In this document: piece after piece, positions 12,192-38,401 of the stretch | Position numbering within the stretch: position 1 is the stretch's first letter | Layout of the letters: each line of letters opens with the position of its first letter | NCBI GenBank assembly: GCA_009760855.2 | Contig: WPIO01000077.1 | Location: forward strand, 592,001-656,000 | Direction: 5' to 3' | DNA: 64,000 nt | Source of the DNA: Cristatella mucedo | Taxonomy: Eukaryota > Bryozoa > Phylactolaemata > Cristatellidae | Notes under the pieces: generated by a model | Told to the model about the DNA's origin: nothing | Seen by the model: only the letters and a program-made list of their open reading frames with translations | Databases searched by the model: none | Position numbers and translations under genes: made by a program

Positions 12192-12237
12192 GTCTACATC
12201 TCTCTGCCTAGTATTAAGTAGGCAGAGAGATCTAGAC
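12192..12237. repeat. 46-nt hairpin
   Basis: The left arm GTCTACATCTCTCTGCCTA pairs with the right arm TAGGCAGAGAGATCTAGAC at 18 of 19 positions, across the 8-nt loop GTATTAAG. It may be a fold-back remnant of a small transposon. A small hairpin RNA is not excluded, but nothing else supports one. Confidence 0.85.
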
Positions 12238-13285
12238 TGTTTGATGCTTCTTGAGGACAGTTAAACAATTACCATCAAATCGTCCCCCCCGAAGCATGAG
12301 ACAGCATGCTGTCGCCGAGCTAGCGATCCAGCAGAAGCTGCAGGCTCATCAAGCATGCTGATTCTTTGGCAAAACCAGTAATTGTGCATGTATGATTGAG
12401 ATGCGATCGCTCCTTTTTGCTCATTTTCGGCCCTTGGGTCTTGGGTCTACGTTTGTATGTTCCTTGTTTGGCGTCCCATAAAAACCTCGTGACTTCCCTT
12501 CAACCGCTGGCTGGCAGTGGTTTCAAGATGGCGCTCTGCAGCGCTCGAAGATAAAGAGGCATATTTTCTTTGTCCCACTGTGTGTGTGCTCTAAATAAAG
12601 AATGCACAATGAATATGTGGGAAACCAAAGGGGCGCTTTCTGGAAATTCTAGGGCTCCACGAGTGCTGTGCAAAGCAGTCTGGTAGTCACCAAGGTTAGT
12701 TACGCACAGATCTGCCACAGGAACGAAGCCACTTTGCAGGTGCCATTTTCTGAGAATGGGCAAGTCTCGATCGTGGTCCCAAAATGGCCAAAGGTTCTCA
12801 AAAAAGAATGTGCAATGATGCCGGAGACTGCTGAACAATACCCGTGTCTGGGACTGAAGGCATTATCTTGCAAGCAAAGCACGATGCTACCAATGCGACA
12901 GCACGTCCTTATTAGGCAGTGCCTCAGAGAAAGTGCCTCAGATGATTCTATCAAATAGGTCAGCGACGTGAGCACACGGCAACGAAGCTTGCAGAAGCAC
13001 GTGTTCTAATATAACGTCAATGACGTGAGCAAATGGCAGCAAAGCCTGCAGATGCCAGTATTCCAATATAACAAAAACATACAAGCAGTGGCTGCTGAAT
13101 TTAATGTGATACCGTGCTAAACAATGGACGATTTACCGCTGCACTGCAATGCTGAAAAAAGTAAAAACAAACGGGCTCAATGGTGGTAGAACTCTTCACA
13201 CCAAGTTAAAAACCTACAGTATTCTACAGAGCCCATGCTATAGAGGTGTTTACCCAGAAAGGTCAACAAGACTCTTAAAATGGTT

Positions 13286-13436
13286 AGCTGATTTAACAGT
13301 CATTTAAATAGTGGCAGATGCACTTTTATGGCTATCACCACAGCTTGCAGTCGGCGGTTAAGAATAGCCCACTGCAGGACTCAAACCTACGACCTGGGTC
13401 GTGAGGAGAGAGCACCCTACCGCCTGGGCTAAGACG
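13286..13436 (-). mobile_element. SINE B copy
   Basis: Plus text shows the tail complement GCTGATTTAACAG, the body ATGGCTATCACCACAGCTTG, the B-box complement and GACCTGGGTCGTGAGGAGAG, ending at the head GCCTGGGCTAAG. It lacks the full palindrome of the best copies and has several substitutions. Confidence 0.75.
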
Positions 13437-15476
13437 CAGGTGCAAGAGGTGTCAAGTTGCAACAGGGGATGGGGACGGATTATATTGGATGCGATAAAGG
13501 TAAAGCAATAGGGACTAATCTTTACTAGAACTACAAAGCTTAGATTAAGTAAGCTCTCTTTGCTAATTCAAGATTCGGTAACCAGTAGGTATATATAGGT
13601 CAGAGCAAGTTTCGCCTGCCTCTTTTCTTGAATTCGAACGGACAATCGCTTATTCTGTTGTTACACAGACCTCGATATCTGCTTCACTAGAGGCGATTCT
13701 ATGCACGATATCTTTTCTAGCAATGTGTTCCCGTGTTCCATCCAACCATCAAGAATTCTGATATTATTTATCTTTTCACTTATTGCAAGCGATATGAATC
13801 ATGCTGAAGCAGTACACAGTTTGTAAATGTCGCCTGGCTATTTGCAGACATCACACGGGAGGGGGCCAACTGCATGGGGGGGACTCTGCACAGAAAGACA
13901 ATGCCACCTCCATTACGACTGATAACTTCTATAGTTTCTCTAGGAGCACCTACTACCGAACTATGTGATCAAGGATCAACCACAGAAACACATGGTCAAG
14001 TCCTCTCCCAAATGTAAAATCCACTGCAATCCGTGTGAAGGTAGTTCAAATGTAACCAGCTAATTTCAGCCGAAAACTGGAAAATTAGGTTCCAACGCAT
14101 GCTCCCAGTAGCCTCCAGAGCAGCAGTTATACCATTCCATAGGATGAAGTCAATCTTAGCTCCTCCTCGTGCTATGCCACATCTAAGCAGTACCTGCTAG
14201 TATCGGCTATAAATCTGGCAGCGATCAGAGGCACGGGCGTAGCAAGCGTGCGCCAGGGATCTTGGGATGCCGAGGATCGCGGATCTTGCTTGACTAGCCA
14301 GCAAAAACGGAAATCGTGACTTCTTCCAGAAACGCAGCAGTGCTAGCTGCTGGCGTAAGACAGTGCAGCCACCTGCCTCTGCCATGCTGCAGCTAAATGT
14401 AAAAGCAGCCGTCGAGAAAACGGCAGCCGAAGATAGCTTTCCAAAATGGCAATACTAGCCGTTTTCCGAAACAAGCGTTAAGTACTGTCCCTATAAATTG
14501 AGAATATAAAAAATCACAGAGGGCCGCCGCCGTAGAACTAAGAGCAAAAGAAAATTCCCTTGCGCTGGTTAATATGTCGATCGCACGACCTCTGGTATTC
14601 GCGGCTAGTTCTCTAGCGATTGGGCGACTCAAACTAGGAGTCTTTGAGCAGTACGGTCGGCCACGGGTGACGCTCGACCTGCTCCAGTTGCCTCGACAAC
14701 GGCGAATCGCGCGTATCGAGCTTTCGGCATGGTTACGCAGAAGCACGCGTACAAATGCGAAACTCCAGTTACAAAGCATAGCCAAATTTGCTCAAGCTCA
14801 CGATGCGGCGCCAGCTGAAACAGACGTTCATTGAGCAGGCGCGCAGGCTAAGAAACAAAACCTAACGCCGCGTGCGCCCAACGTCAAGACACGCGTCCAG
14901 TGCACGCCGAAGCACGCGCCTCTGCCTCACATCCGCCCGCTACCTACCGCGTTCGTTTTGCAGTCCTATCGCCATCTCCCATATAGTGTCGTTGCTGCAA
15001 GTATGAGTCTATTGCTAAGCGTCGCGATGTCGCCGCGCACGGCGCTGGAGCGCTGGCATCGGGAAATCTCGTTCACCAACCTTTTCGCCATAGTGTAAGG
15101 TCTTCTGGGTCGGGCGGCACGCTTCTAGTAGGAACGGGCTGGGAGGGCCCGGTTCCCAGGCGAGGAGGAACGCGCAGAAAGCACGCGGTATCTGCTGGCT
15201 TTTTAACTGATTGGTTGCGTTAACCGGGCCGTCCAGGCAGTACACATTTGCAGCACAATGCATGGGAAAATGATTATTTTAACCAAAATTTCCATTTTTT
15301 TCTGGCAAGTTATTTTAATTTAATAGAAAGCGATTTTACATTCCTCGGATAGACATTCAGTCGTCAACGTCACAAGGGACACACCCCGGATGCAAGTCAG
15401 CCCCCTTATTGATCTCCTGGGGTACATCGACGAATTCGTCAACTGATCTCGCCCGTCGCGCTGGTCTACCCGGAGA

Positions 15477-28508
<13,032 letters not shown>

Positions 28509-28682
28509 AGAGCAAGTTATTTACTTGTGTACTGTGCGCTCGATTCAGAACCCGTGATGTGCAGATATCTTTATTCGCCAACGCTTATTTGGCCGTTGTT
28601 TCGGAAATGTTGTTGTGAGACAGCAGAATTACCGTGTAACCTTTTGCTGTTATAATAGAGCCATATAATTGATGCAAATTTC

Positions 28683-28688
28683 ATTAAA
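28683..28688 (+). terminator. NAPA: Probable NAPA polyadenylation signal ATTAAA
   Basis: ATTAAA lies 175 nt after the stop, followed at about 15-30 nt by a GT-rich stretch (TTTTGTGTCGTCTTGTGCTT). ATTAAA is the commonest variant of the animal signal. The distance and downstream element fit, but there is no transcript evidence. Confidence 0.6.
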
Positions 28689-29214
28689 GCTTTTGTGTCG
28701 TCTTGTGCTTGCCAAGGAGAGCAAGGAACCGTGATCAGGTGGCCGACCTCGTCTTACAAAATGCATCTCTTGTATACAGTAAAGGAAGCGAGCTGCTGCA
28801 GCTGGTGCCTGTTGCATGTTTCCTGAAACGTCTGCCTTGCGTGTCGCCCCTAGTCAGCTCAATTTACCGTGAGTTGTATACCCAAAATATTGTATGACTG
28901 GTATTTCAAGGCTGCTTGCAGTTAACGCGATATAATCACCCAGGACAAAAGCACTTCACCCGAAAAAGACCAAACGACAAACGTGCTGGGGGAAATAATT
29001 TTGAGTAGTGCTAGTTTGTTAAGGTACTCATAATTTTTAAAGTATTTTATTAGAGAAAAAATTTCATAGCTCAAGTAGCAACGCGTCCGCTAGAGCAGCA
29101 GCAGCAGCTAAAGCAGGCTGCTACGAGGTGGTTATAGAGGCAGCTTGAGCTGCTGCAGCAGCCAGAGCAGAGTGGCAACAGCTACTGCAGCTGAGCTTGT
29201 GCTGCAGCGACGGC

Positions 29215-29735
29215 TGCACTGGCTCCCAGTCAAGCAGCACAACGACTTCAAGGTTCTTGTCGCTCACTTTTAGGTCCTTCATTCTTTGACTCCAGCCTAC
29301 TTACTACTCCCCCACCCACCTGGCCAAGCATCGAACCACCTGCTTTTCTGAATTGAACTGTTTACCTATACCTCGTACAAACCTCAAATCCTTTGGAGAC
29401 CGTGCCTTTAGTTCGTGTGCTTCTAAAGTGTAGAACTCACTCCGACCTGTGTCACGACATCTCCTGACTTGTCCACATTAAAAAAAAATTTAAAACGCAT
29501 CTATTTATGACAGCATTTAGTGGGTCCCCGTGATTCGTCTTTTATGTGCTTATGCATGCTGCCTGTAACCACACTTGCATGCTGACCCTATGCAAGTCAC
29601 CCCTAACCATGTTATTCTTGTTGTTTATTGAACATGCTACCACTCGATCGTGCTTCCTTTTCAGTAATTGTAAAGCGCCTAGAAAGAGATTGAGCTCTCT
29701 GAGGGCGCTTTATCGAATTTATTATTAATATTATT
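29215..29735 (+). mobile_element. LINE A 3' fragment, frameshifted
   Basis: It starts at CACTGGCTCCCAGTCAAGCA (LHWLPVK block) and follows the ORF2 C-terminus through AAATCCTTTGGAGACCGTGC and the 3' UTR. It ends with GCGCCTAGAAAGAGATTGAG and TTTATTATTAATATTATTTT. Frameshifts and stops are present. Confidence 0.88.
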
Positions 29736-29832
29736 TTAAGCGGTTTTTGACAGGCTCCAGCATTACAGTAATGAGTAAATAGGCATGCTTAGCGAGAATA
29801 TGGTAAGCAAAAAAGATGAATATGTGCTGCAG

Positions 29833-30233
<401 letters not shown>

Positions 30234-30235
30234 GC

Positions 30236-31068
30236 CGCTAGTTACCATACCAGACCATATCAGCTCCACAGTGAAATCCGCCTATTTTCAGCTTCATAAC
30301 AATGCTAAAATTCGGGCTTGTTTAGATAAAGATACCACGTCCAAGTTAGTTCATGCATTCGTGACATCCCATCTCGACTTCTTCAACTCACTGCTTACTG
30401 GCCTACCAGCATGTGCGATCAGGCGATTGCAGCTTGTGCAAAACTCTGCAGCTAGGCTTGTCTGTCGTGAGCTTCGAAGTTGCCACATAACTCCACTTCT
30501 CGCCGACCTGCACTGGCTACCAGTCAAGCAACGGATTGACTTCAAGGTTTTGTCGCTCACTTTTAGGTCCCTTCATTTTATGGCTCCAGCCTATCTGTCA
30601 GATATACTACCCCATCAGGCCAAGCATCGTACCACCCGCTTCTCGGAATCCAACAGTCTAGAAATACCTCATACAAACCTTAAATCCTTTGGAGACCGTG
30701 CATTTAGTTCATATGCTCCCAAAGCCTGGAACTCCCTCCCGACCTTCGTCAAAACATCCCCTGACCTGACCACATTTAAAAGGAACCTAAAAATGCACCT
30801 ATTTAGGACAGCATTTAGTGGGTCCCTGTGATTCGTCTTTGATGTGCTTATGCGTGCTGATACTGTGCATGCTGCCACTAACCACATTTGCATGCTGACC
30901 CTGTGCATGTCACCCCTAACCATATTATTCATCTCGTTTGTTTTTCAAGCATGATTTTACTTACCATTCAATTGCATTTCACTTTACAGCAAATGTAAAG
31001 CGCCTAGACAGAGATTGAGTTCTCTGAGGGTGCTTTATCAAGTGAATTATTATTATTATTATTATTAG
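30236..31068 (+). mobile_element. LINE A, best-preserved copy (ORF2 C-terminus and full 3' end)
   Basis: The frame is open from 30237 to the stop ending at 30831. Blocks in order are [76 protein letters not shown] and [18 protein letters not shown]. This is the post-catalytic part of an L2/CR1-type reverse transcriptase. The 3' UTR follows, then GCGCCTAGACAGAGATTGAG, GGTGCTTTATCAAGTGAA and TTATTATTATTATTATTAG. It is 5'-truncated at the edge of the TA tract. The intact frame marks it as the youngest copy here. Confidence 0.93.
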
Positions 31069-31769
31069 TTTGATTGCACGTATGCCAGTGTAAAGGCCTT
31101 CAGTCAGAGCCAAGATTGCCATATATGGTGGGAAGGCACGATTTGCAACCATTTATTTAGGGGGCCAAGGCTAAAGACTTTCATGTAGGCGGGTTAGAAC
31201 CGGAATTAATAAAAAAAAAATATTGAGCAAAATCATAATGTTTATTCGACACGAACTCGGCGGTTGTTCATCGAGTAGATTTAAGACATACTTTCATCTT
31301 TGACAATCAAGGGGCAGGCGTAGGAAAGAGGGTTGCTGCCCTGCTGCAGGGTGGAATGCCTTCGGGCGCCCTGGCTCCACCTTCAGTGTAACTCCCCCAA
31401 ACGTCAGAATCTCGAAAAGAAAGGAAAATTACGGTTCCAGCTGATCGGGGTCGTTTTATGTAGACTTGTTCTAGCAGTGTTTTACGATTATTTACTGCTC
31501 CTTTTTGTGTCCATGACTTTCTACTTTGGGCTACAATTTATGGCTACTCTCTCGCCCCGAAGGGCGCGTATGTTCCCGGGCGCTGGATCAGCTGTAGCGC
31601 TAAAATGGGTGCCTAATACTTCTTGAAAAAATTATTTTTATATAACGTTTAGCGAAGAATTCTCTAGATGCGCTATAAAAAATGCGTGGTATAAAAAGGG
31701 GGCGCCATCTGTGTAGTTCGTCCCCGGACGCACAATACCGTAGCAACGCCAGTGAGTGTCGCAATTGCT

Positions 31770-32185
31770 ACACTGCATGAAATCCCAGCAACCTGCACTG
31801 GTTCCTTGTCAAGCGGCCATGTCGTCTTGACGATTCCGTGCATCACTTCCAGACTCCTTCATTCTCTTGTTTCGCCCTTCGTTTCCGAATAGGTTCTAAA
31901 CCAGGCTAGGCATCGTACCGTCTGCACTTCTGACTCAGTTGTTTAGTTGTGCCTCCATCCAATAACCCCAGATCCTTTAGAAAGCGTGCCTTTAGTTCAT
32001 ATACTACCAAATCCCAAATCCAGGAACTCCAGACTATAAAGTCAAGACGTCATTGACATGACAACATTTAATCAGAAACTAAAAGCCCACCTGACACTCA
32101 CAATATTTACTGTATCGGTGTAAATTATCCTTGGTGTGCCTATGCATCTTGAAACTGCACGTTATAACTAACCAATTGGCAAGCT
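31770..32185 (+). mobile_element. LINE A fragment, strongly decayed
   Basis: Recognisable blocks: CCTGCACTGGTTCCTTGTCAAGC, GGCTAGGCATCGTACC, AGATCCTTTAGAAAGCGTGCC and ATTTAATCAGAAACTAAAAGC. The tail is absent. It is followed directly by a LINE B 3' end. Confidence 0.7.
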
Positions 32186-32204
32186 TTCTTTTCAGCATAC
32201 GTAA

Positions 32205-32460
32205 TTTCCTTCTCAGCGGTCCTGAGCTGCTACTTCCATGCTACTCACTACCTCAACTGCTCTCCTAACTCTGCTATGCTTCCCACTTTCTCTTTGTTGC
32301 GTGAGACGAAGTCTGTTGGCTACCAAATGCGTACCGCAAGCCGCTTAGGCTGTGAGTGCGCTATACAAAACTCTTCTGCGTAACACTCACGTGGTCTTCA
32401 TGACTTTGTGGAGTTACAGACGGAGATACATTACATTGCAATGCCTAGAAAGAGGACTGG
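32205..32460 (+). mobile_element. LINE B 3' end
   Basis: Contains CAGCGGTCCTGAGCTGCTAC, ACTCACTACCTCAACTGCTC, TGAGACGAAGTCTGTTGGCT and GTGAGTGCGCTATACAAAAC, ending GGAGTTACAGACGGAGATAC. This matches the complement of the copy at 25510-26265. Confidence 0.85.
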
Positions 32461-33547
32461 TTCTCTTTGGGCACAATACAAATAACTTGCACATATTATT
32501 ATCGTCTCGTTATCTTTTTTTACCAATACGCGATATCTGGCATAGTTACGAACCACGCATGAAATATCCTGCTTTAAACCCTTGATTATTAATGAGACAT
32601 GCCCGACTCAGTTACTGAGATCCCTTTGAAAGCGGAAAACATAAAACTGGGCGCATCAAAGAAATCTTACTTTGCAGTGCGTTCTGGTGATGCTGCAAAA
32701 TATCCTTCGAAAATTGTGACTGTTTCGGATGCCGAGCTTTGCTTCAGGTCTTGCTAAAATCACATGGTTTGGCGTTTCTTTCACATAGTAAGCAAAGTTG
32801 ATGGTATGCGCTATTCATACAAATATTACCAACCTGGCCGATACAGTCACTCTCAACGAGCGACGCTCTGCCTCTCGCTTATCGACGCTCCCCTGTCGGT
32901 GAGTCGTTTCGGCTGAGCCTTTGCGTAGCTAGACGCTTATGCACGCTGTCGTTGATTTGAAAAATCAACGAATGTCGTGTACCCGCGACTTTGTTTTGTT
33001 CCAAACTAGTGTAAAAGATGATTGGCCGCCTAATCCGGAGAGAACCCCTTAAGTGTGGTTGCCTCGGCACCTAAAACAAGCGCACAGTGCGAATGATGCG
33101 TACAAGCGAGAGGTGTACCATATCTGCAAATCAATAGATTATTAGTGATTCTGGTGGTGTGGTACGTCGCGTGTTTGCTATGTTATCTATATCTCGGGAC
33201 GAAGAAAGTGGACGGCAAACTGCATTTGAAATCCGACCAAGGGCATCGATTTCTCGAGTGGCTCTTAATTCCGATTTTCAATCTAAAGTTGCTATAGCTG
33301 TGCCGAGTCCACTGGCACTTGCAGCATTCTTTTTTGCAATTGCGATACTATTTGGCTGAATGCAGGGTCTCCAAAAGTTCGTCAGAGGCTCCACCAGACG
33401 ACCAGAGACTTTTGGCGAAAAACTTTTAATCTGCGACGCAGACAGAACATCTTATTTCGAATAATTTTAGTTAATACATTATTTTGTATGGTCCCCTCCC
33501 TAGATTAACGTCGATCGCCACGAAAAGGACGGCACCGCAGGTCAATG

Positions 33548-33605
33548 ACCTGTAGACTGCTAAACAACGGCACCGCAGGTCGTCGTTGTTTAGCAGTCTA
33601 CAGGT
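33548..33605. repeat. Perfect 22-bp fold-back
   Basis: The arms 33548-33569 and 33584-33605 are exact reverse complements (left arm begins ACCTGTAGACTGCTAAAC) across a 14-nt loop. A direct repeat ACGGCACCGCAGGTC occurs just before the left arm and in the loop region. Confidence 0.92.
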
Positions 33606-33934
33606 TAAGCAGCCTGCAGGGCTGATTCAGCAAGTTAAATTTTCAAGCAGCGTCCGAACCGGAGGAATCCAGATGCCTTTTTTGTCTAAAGCCGGAAGTC
33701 TCAGGCCGGAACTAGAGCTCTCGTAGAGCGCTGCACGTAATGCCTTGCCAGCATCCGTCTAGATCTGGCGGGCGCCCTCTGAAGACGAGGCCGCGAAGCG
33801 TCGCAGCTGCGACGCCAAGCAAGCGCTCAGCCAGCCTATCGTCCGTAAAGATTCTTTAGCTTCATTCGAGCAGAGATGGCAGCCTTTTCCTGGAAGTTGA
33901 CTCCGACAGCGCAAGTCGAAGATGGCCGACCGGA

Positions 33935-34045
33935 AGGGTTGCTTCCTTTGCAGTAAATGTAAAGCGCCTAGAACGTGACTTGGCTCTCTTAGAGCGCTAT
34001 AAAAATGTCTCGTTGTGATAATAGTTCTTATTATTTCAGCCTCTA
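33935..34045 (+). mobile_element. LINE A tail only
   Basis: TTTGCAGTAAATGTAAAGCGCCTAGAACGTGACTTGGCTC and GAGCGCTATAAAAATG, then an imperfect TTATTATTTC run. Only the last about 100 bp of the element are present. Confidence 0.75.
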
Positions 34046-34250
34046 TAAGGAAAATTGTCAAGCCTCATTTGAAGGCTAAATATCGCTCGCGCCCCGTCTC
34101 GCAAGAATCGGTAGATTGACCTCGGTATAAAAACTTGAAACTGCCAAGTGAAAACGCCGCACGACAAGCTCCCAGCTCCCTAACAGCGACAGCTAAGGTC
34201 GCCGGGAGGCTTGGCAGCTGACGGATGGGATGCAAGTGTAAACATAATAT

Positions 34251-34562
34251 TAGCTGATTCATTTTAAAGCCTCGTTTCCATAGCGGCATAAGAGCGTCGG
34301 CGTTATCACCGACGCTTGCATTTGGCAATACTGGATCGCTCGCTGCATGATTCGAGCCCACGACTTCGGTCAAGACGAGCGAGCACCTCACTTCCTGGGC
34401 TATCGCCGTAGTATCACCCTCACCCCGAAGTATACCCGCGGATAAAGCGGCACACGCTAGATTACACCTGAGTATATTGTTGCCAGCAGCAGCAACACAG
34501 GATCGCCCACCGCGGGTTTCGAACCCACGACCTCGGGACGCGGTAGTGAAAAGCAACCGAAT
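34251..34562 (-). mobile_element. Two SINE B copies, one full and one partial
   Basis: The copy at 34251-34405 has the tail complement GCTGATTCATTTTAAAGCC, a body and head GCACCTCACTTCCTGGGC. The second, 34485-34562, has only GGATCGCCCACCGCGGGTTTC, then GAACCCACGACCTCGGGACG. Both are on the minus strand. Confidence 0.75.
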
Positions 34563-34569
34563 TCAACCC

Positions 34570-35970
34570 ATCCAGGCCAAACTCCCCAGCGATATTAATA
34601 GAGTTTAGCAATTTACGCATGAATTACTACATTTTTCAGCACTGCATTTAAAACTAAACACGTAGACTTCGATTGCTTCAAGCGAAAAAACTCGTACTAG
34701 AAAAAATAACAAACTTCCGCGAAGATCAAAGATTAGTACCGTCCTTCTCAGTAGTGTTTAGACTTAAAAGTTAAAGCACATACCTAACAATCTGTTATGT
34801 TCGCTCTACTCTCTACTATACATGTTCAGAGTTTAATACTGATAACAACATCAAAACGATTATGCCTGTATTCAAGATAAAGTGGTCCATGTCCCGTTGT
34901 TAAATGCAGATTGAAGCATGTGGGTTAAGTCAACCAATTCATGGTAGTACAGAGTTTTGTGTAGGCGACAATGTCACAACTCAATAGATTCGCTGTATTC
35001 ATCAGTTACCTCGAGTCTCGGCATCTGTTGCCCAGACTTTATCACTAGAAATGCCACATGTGTTTATATAGCAATTCACATCTTGGTTCAAGTAGTCCTA
35101 TAGCGTTTTGTCAAAGCAGTCATGTGGTGGACGACTTTCTCTAAGAAAGGACTGGTATTTTTCTGATCCCCCCAAGATCAACGGACTTTTGTGGTCGGCT
35201 GTTCTCTGTATAGATAATTGCCATAGAACAATTATATTTAAGAGTTGTACACAGACGTCGTCGATGCCAGAACTTACCGTCGACGATGCGGACAGCAAGT
35301 GGCTGCTGATAGCAACGGGTGAATGACCATTAAATGGCCGTCTGTAGCTCCATCTTTTCACTGATTAAGAGCCACCTTTGATGGGGACCCACAGTTTTAT
35401 ACATATTTTTGGTACCTGAGATACGGTCTCATTGCTTCACATTATTTTCGAATTCTGCTGCTTGCACACAGCGGTCCGGCTATCACTGGGCTTTGGCCTT
35501 AAGGGATGGAGATTTTGCTTTTGACTAGATACGTTCGAATTAACACGCTCCACCTAACGTTCTATCCCGAAGCGCCTAAATTTTTTGTAAAAGAAAATTA
35601 GCTTTCTTTATAGCATACGCAAGACGCCCGAGAGAGGCTTGTGCAGAATGTTTGCTTTATGATTGTTGTTTTTCCTACGATTTGCTGCCTCTCGCAGAGA
35701 CAGAGTCTGGCCAAGTCTTTTCCTCTATCTCGATCAATCCTCTGCTGATAAAAATGACGTGCTGGTTTTTTTTCTAGAAGGGTTTCTGCTTTAGCCACAC
35801 TCTGTCTCACTTGGAAAAAGAAGCAGGGAAGCTAGTCAAGGGGTAAATCTTGTCACGTGACAACTTCTAGCACCTTCGCGATAGACCAGTGTCGCAGGCG
35901 GCTGCCTATTAACTATCAAAGCCGGCTGGCACCGCGGTTTGTGCGAACAGCGCTGCTAAAAGAAACTGTA
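34570..35970. other. No recognised feature
   Basis: About 1.4 kb of AT-leaning sequence. Open frames at 35098-35361 on both strands look unremarkable and have no splice-flanked or family support. Confidence 0.45.
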
Positions 35971-36084
35971 GTTTGTGCGCGGTCGATTGAACGTAAACCC
36001 CAAGGTGAGCTATGCTGGCTCTCGGCGCCTACGCCAACGGATAAGAAGCCGGTTGCTTGGACGCTATAGGCCTTGCCCTGTATC

Positions 36085-36815
36085 AGCTATTCAGGTCAAA
36101 GGGTGCGGCATATTGATTAGGCGCTGTCTTCAACAGTGGCTTGCAAAACATTTAGCTAGCTCCTTGGTTTTGCCTCGGCTTGATTATTGTAGCTCCCTTT
36201 TGGCTGGGCTACCCAAAAAAGCAACTAGGCCACTGCAAATGGCCATGCATGCTATGGCTGCAAGGCTAGTTTTCAAGTCCCAGAGGTTTGAGCACGTGTC
36301 TACTTTGCTAAAAGAGCTAGGGTGGCTGCCAGTTGATTAACGGATAGAGAGTAAAGTTCTTACGCTGACCCACAAGGCCCGCTACGGCTTGGCTCCTCCA
36401 TACCTAGCTGAACTGCTGCACCATTTTCAACCTCCTCAGGTCCTGTGCAGACAATAAGTTAGCGGTTCCATTTCCGATTAAGCACCGTTGGTGACAAAAG
36501 CTCAAGCTCTGCAGGTCCTGGACTTTAGAACTCGCTTCCACAATTCTTACGCAACGACAACTACTCTCCTGCTGCCGACTATGGATCATCTTTTTCAGCG
36601 GTCCTGAACTGCTACTTCTATGCTACTCACTACCTCAACTGCTCTACTGACTCTGCTATGCTTCCCACTTTCTCTTTGTTGCGTGAGACGAAGTCATTTG
36701 GCTACCGAATGCGTACAGAAAGTTGCTCAGGCTGTGAGTGCGCTATACAAAACTGTCCTGCGTAACACCCACGTGGTCTTTGTGGAGTTACAGACGGAGA
36801 TATATTACGTATTTT
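36085..36815 (+). mobile_element. LINE B 3' fragment with stops and indels
   Basis: Up to 36340 the frame reads RRCLQQWLAKHLASSLVLPR, DYCSSLLAGLPKKATRPLQ and HVSTLLKELGWLPVD before a TAA. The remaining ORF and the 3' end (GTGAGTGCGCTATACAAAAC, GGAGTTACAGACGGAGATAT) follow with frameshifts. Confidence 0.87.
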
Positions 36816-37658
36816 TCATTTACTCAGTTGCCATAGCTGTGCGTGCACAAGTACGCAAGTGAATTGTGTCGCAAAAATAAACCAACGGATGAGCCCCAAT
36901 TCCCCGCATTTGCCGCCGCCGCCCGGCCGCAGGGTTGGCTCAGTGTATTCTCACTTGCAAATGAAACCACGCACTTATAATTTCTTTACGTTTTTAGTTA
37001 CACAAAGAAGAATGGCATTGACTTCATTAGCTGCGTGAGCATATCAGGAGGAAATGAATGTTAACTTGATGCGGTGAGAGGTAGGAGACCGAGAGAGAGA
37101 TGCAGAGAGAGCGAGAGAAACAGAGAGGGAGGGGCAGCGAGAGAGACACAAAGATAATTCACCCGATAAGCGCTGCTCACACGCTAGCGAAAGGTGTGAT
37201 TTCGTTAGTTGCAGCCCACAATTGCTTGCAGTAATTATAATATAAACTGCAGAAAACTCCAGCACATATTTACTTAATAATATTGGCTCTCTGGAGTAAT
37301 AGATAACTGCAAGCTACAGCGTTAGGGTGAGCGTATGTCAACTAGCCGGGATCTGGCGAATTGGAGCAGACTGCGGCGTACATTTCTTGCACGAGACGCT
37401 CCGCTTCGTGAGTGCGTCTTGTAGGCATTTAAGTGTGCTACTTTTAAATGTGTCCAATTAAAGTTCAAAGACTCTGTCAAAAGTACAACTCGTACGCGAG
37501 CGGTGGTGCAAGCGTTAAGCCGTAATTCTTCCAAAGGAGGTACAAACCTAATATACCCGCAATCGAATGCAGCGGATCTCTCTAGCGACTGTCTTTCGAT
37601 CAAATTTCATCTGCAGCACCATGCTAAAAGATGGAGTTGTTTGCGACCGAGATCTGCT

Positions 37659-38401
37659 TGTACCCAGGCTGGGTTCGGTTGGCTGGGACCGGACGGCTAT
37701 AATGAGGGTTAGGGTCACTGGCTAGGCCGGGGTCGGACCTACGGCATGGCCGGATGTATGCGGTGACGTGAGTTCACCGGGGCTCTTGGGTACGGGAAGT
37801 TGGCCAAGTAAGTCGTGGTGTTGGAGGCTCCCGGTCTCGCCGAGTTATGCATCTGTATTCGTGCAGGCGGGCTCCGGCGATGCTGCCACGCACGCAAGGG
37901 AACGAGTACCCAAGGCCCGAGCGGAGCTGGATAGCTCGCTCGTTGCTGAGACTTGTATATTCCGCGTTCCCCGTTTAGCGTGTTCGTGACCCACCCCCCC
38001 CGTGGGTTGGCGTCTTTCGCTGGAAGCTCATGACTGTGGTAGTTGTCGACTCGGACTAGCCAAGCAGTTACTCAGCCAGCCGGTTTTTGGACGGCGTACG
38101 CTCGTACTGTTGGATTCGGAGTCAGTAAAACGACAGGACTGCAGAAGCCGACTGACCCCAACTAACACGTTTGTTCGTGCTTGCTGCGTCGTCTTGCGCC
38201 CCCGTAGTGTACTGTGTATAGGACCCTCCCTGTAGACTTGTTTAGTTCTCCTGTTGTTGTTGGCGCATGCGTTATTATAAAGAGGTTTAACCGGACGGCC
38301 GCTCGTCTTACCCTAGCTTGGCGGCATGGCGAGTGGCAGCGTGGCCGGAGTATGGCGGGATTTGGCGGGAACTGGCCTCTGACCCCTGGAACCCGGTTAC
38401 A
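37659..38401 (+). mobile_element. LTR-like repeat, copy 1 (743 bp)
   Basis: GC-rich repeat starting TGTACCCAGGCTGGGTTCGG and ending CTGGAACCCGGTTACA, that is TGTA...TACA ends. It has TATAAAG at 38276-38282, near the 3' side, with GGCGCATGCG just upstream. It is repeated in the same orientation at 39625-40362. The flanks TGCT and AGCT match at three of four bases. The structure fits a Ty3/gypsy-type LTR. Confidence 0.65.

Noticed and set aside
31690-31720. TATAAAAAGGGGGCGCC as a gene promoter
   Set aside because: It resembles a TATA box, but no gene or defined element starts downstream, so it is not annotated.
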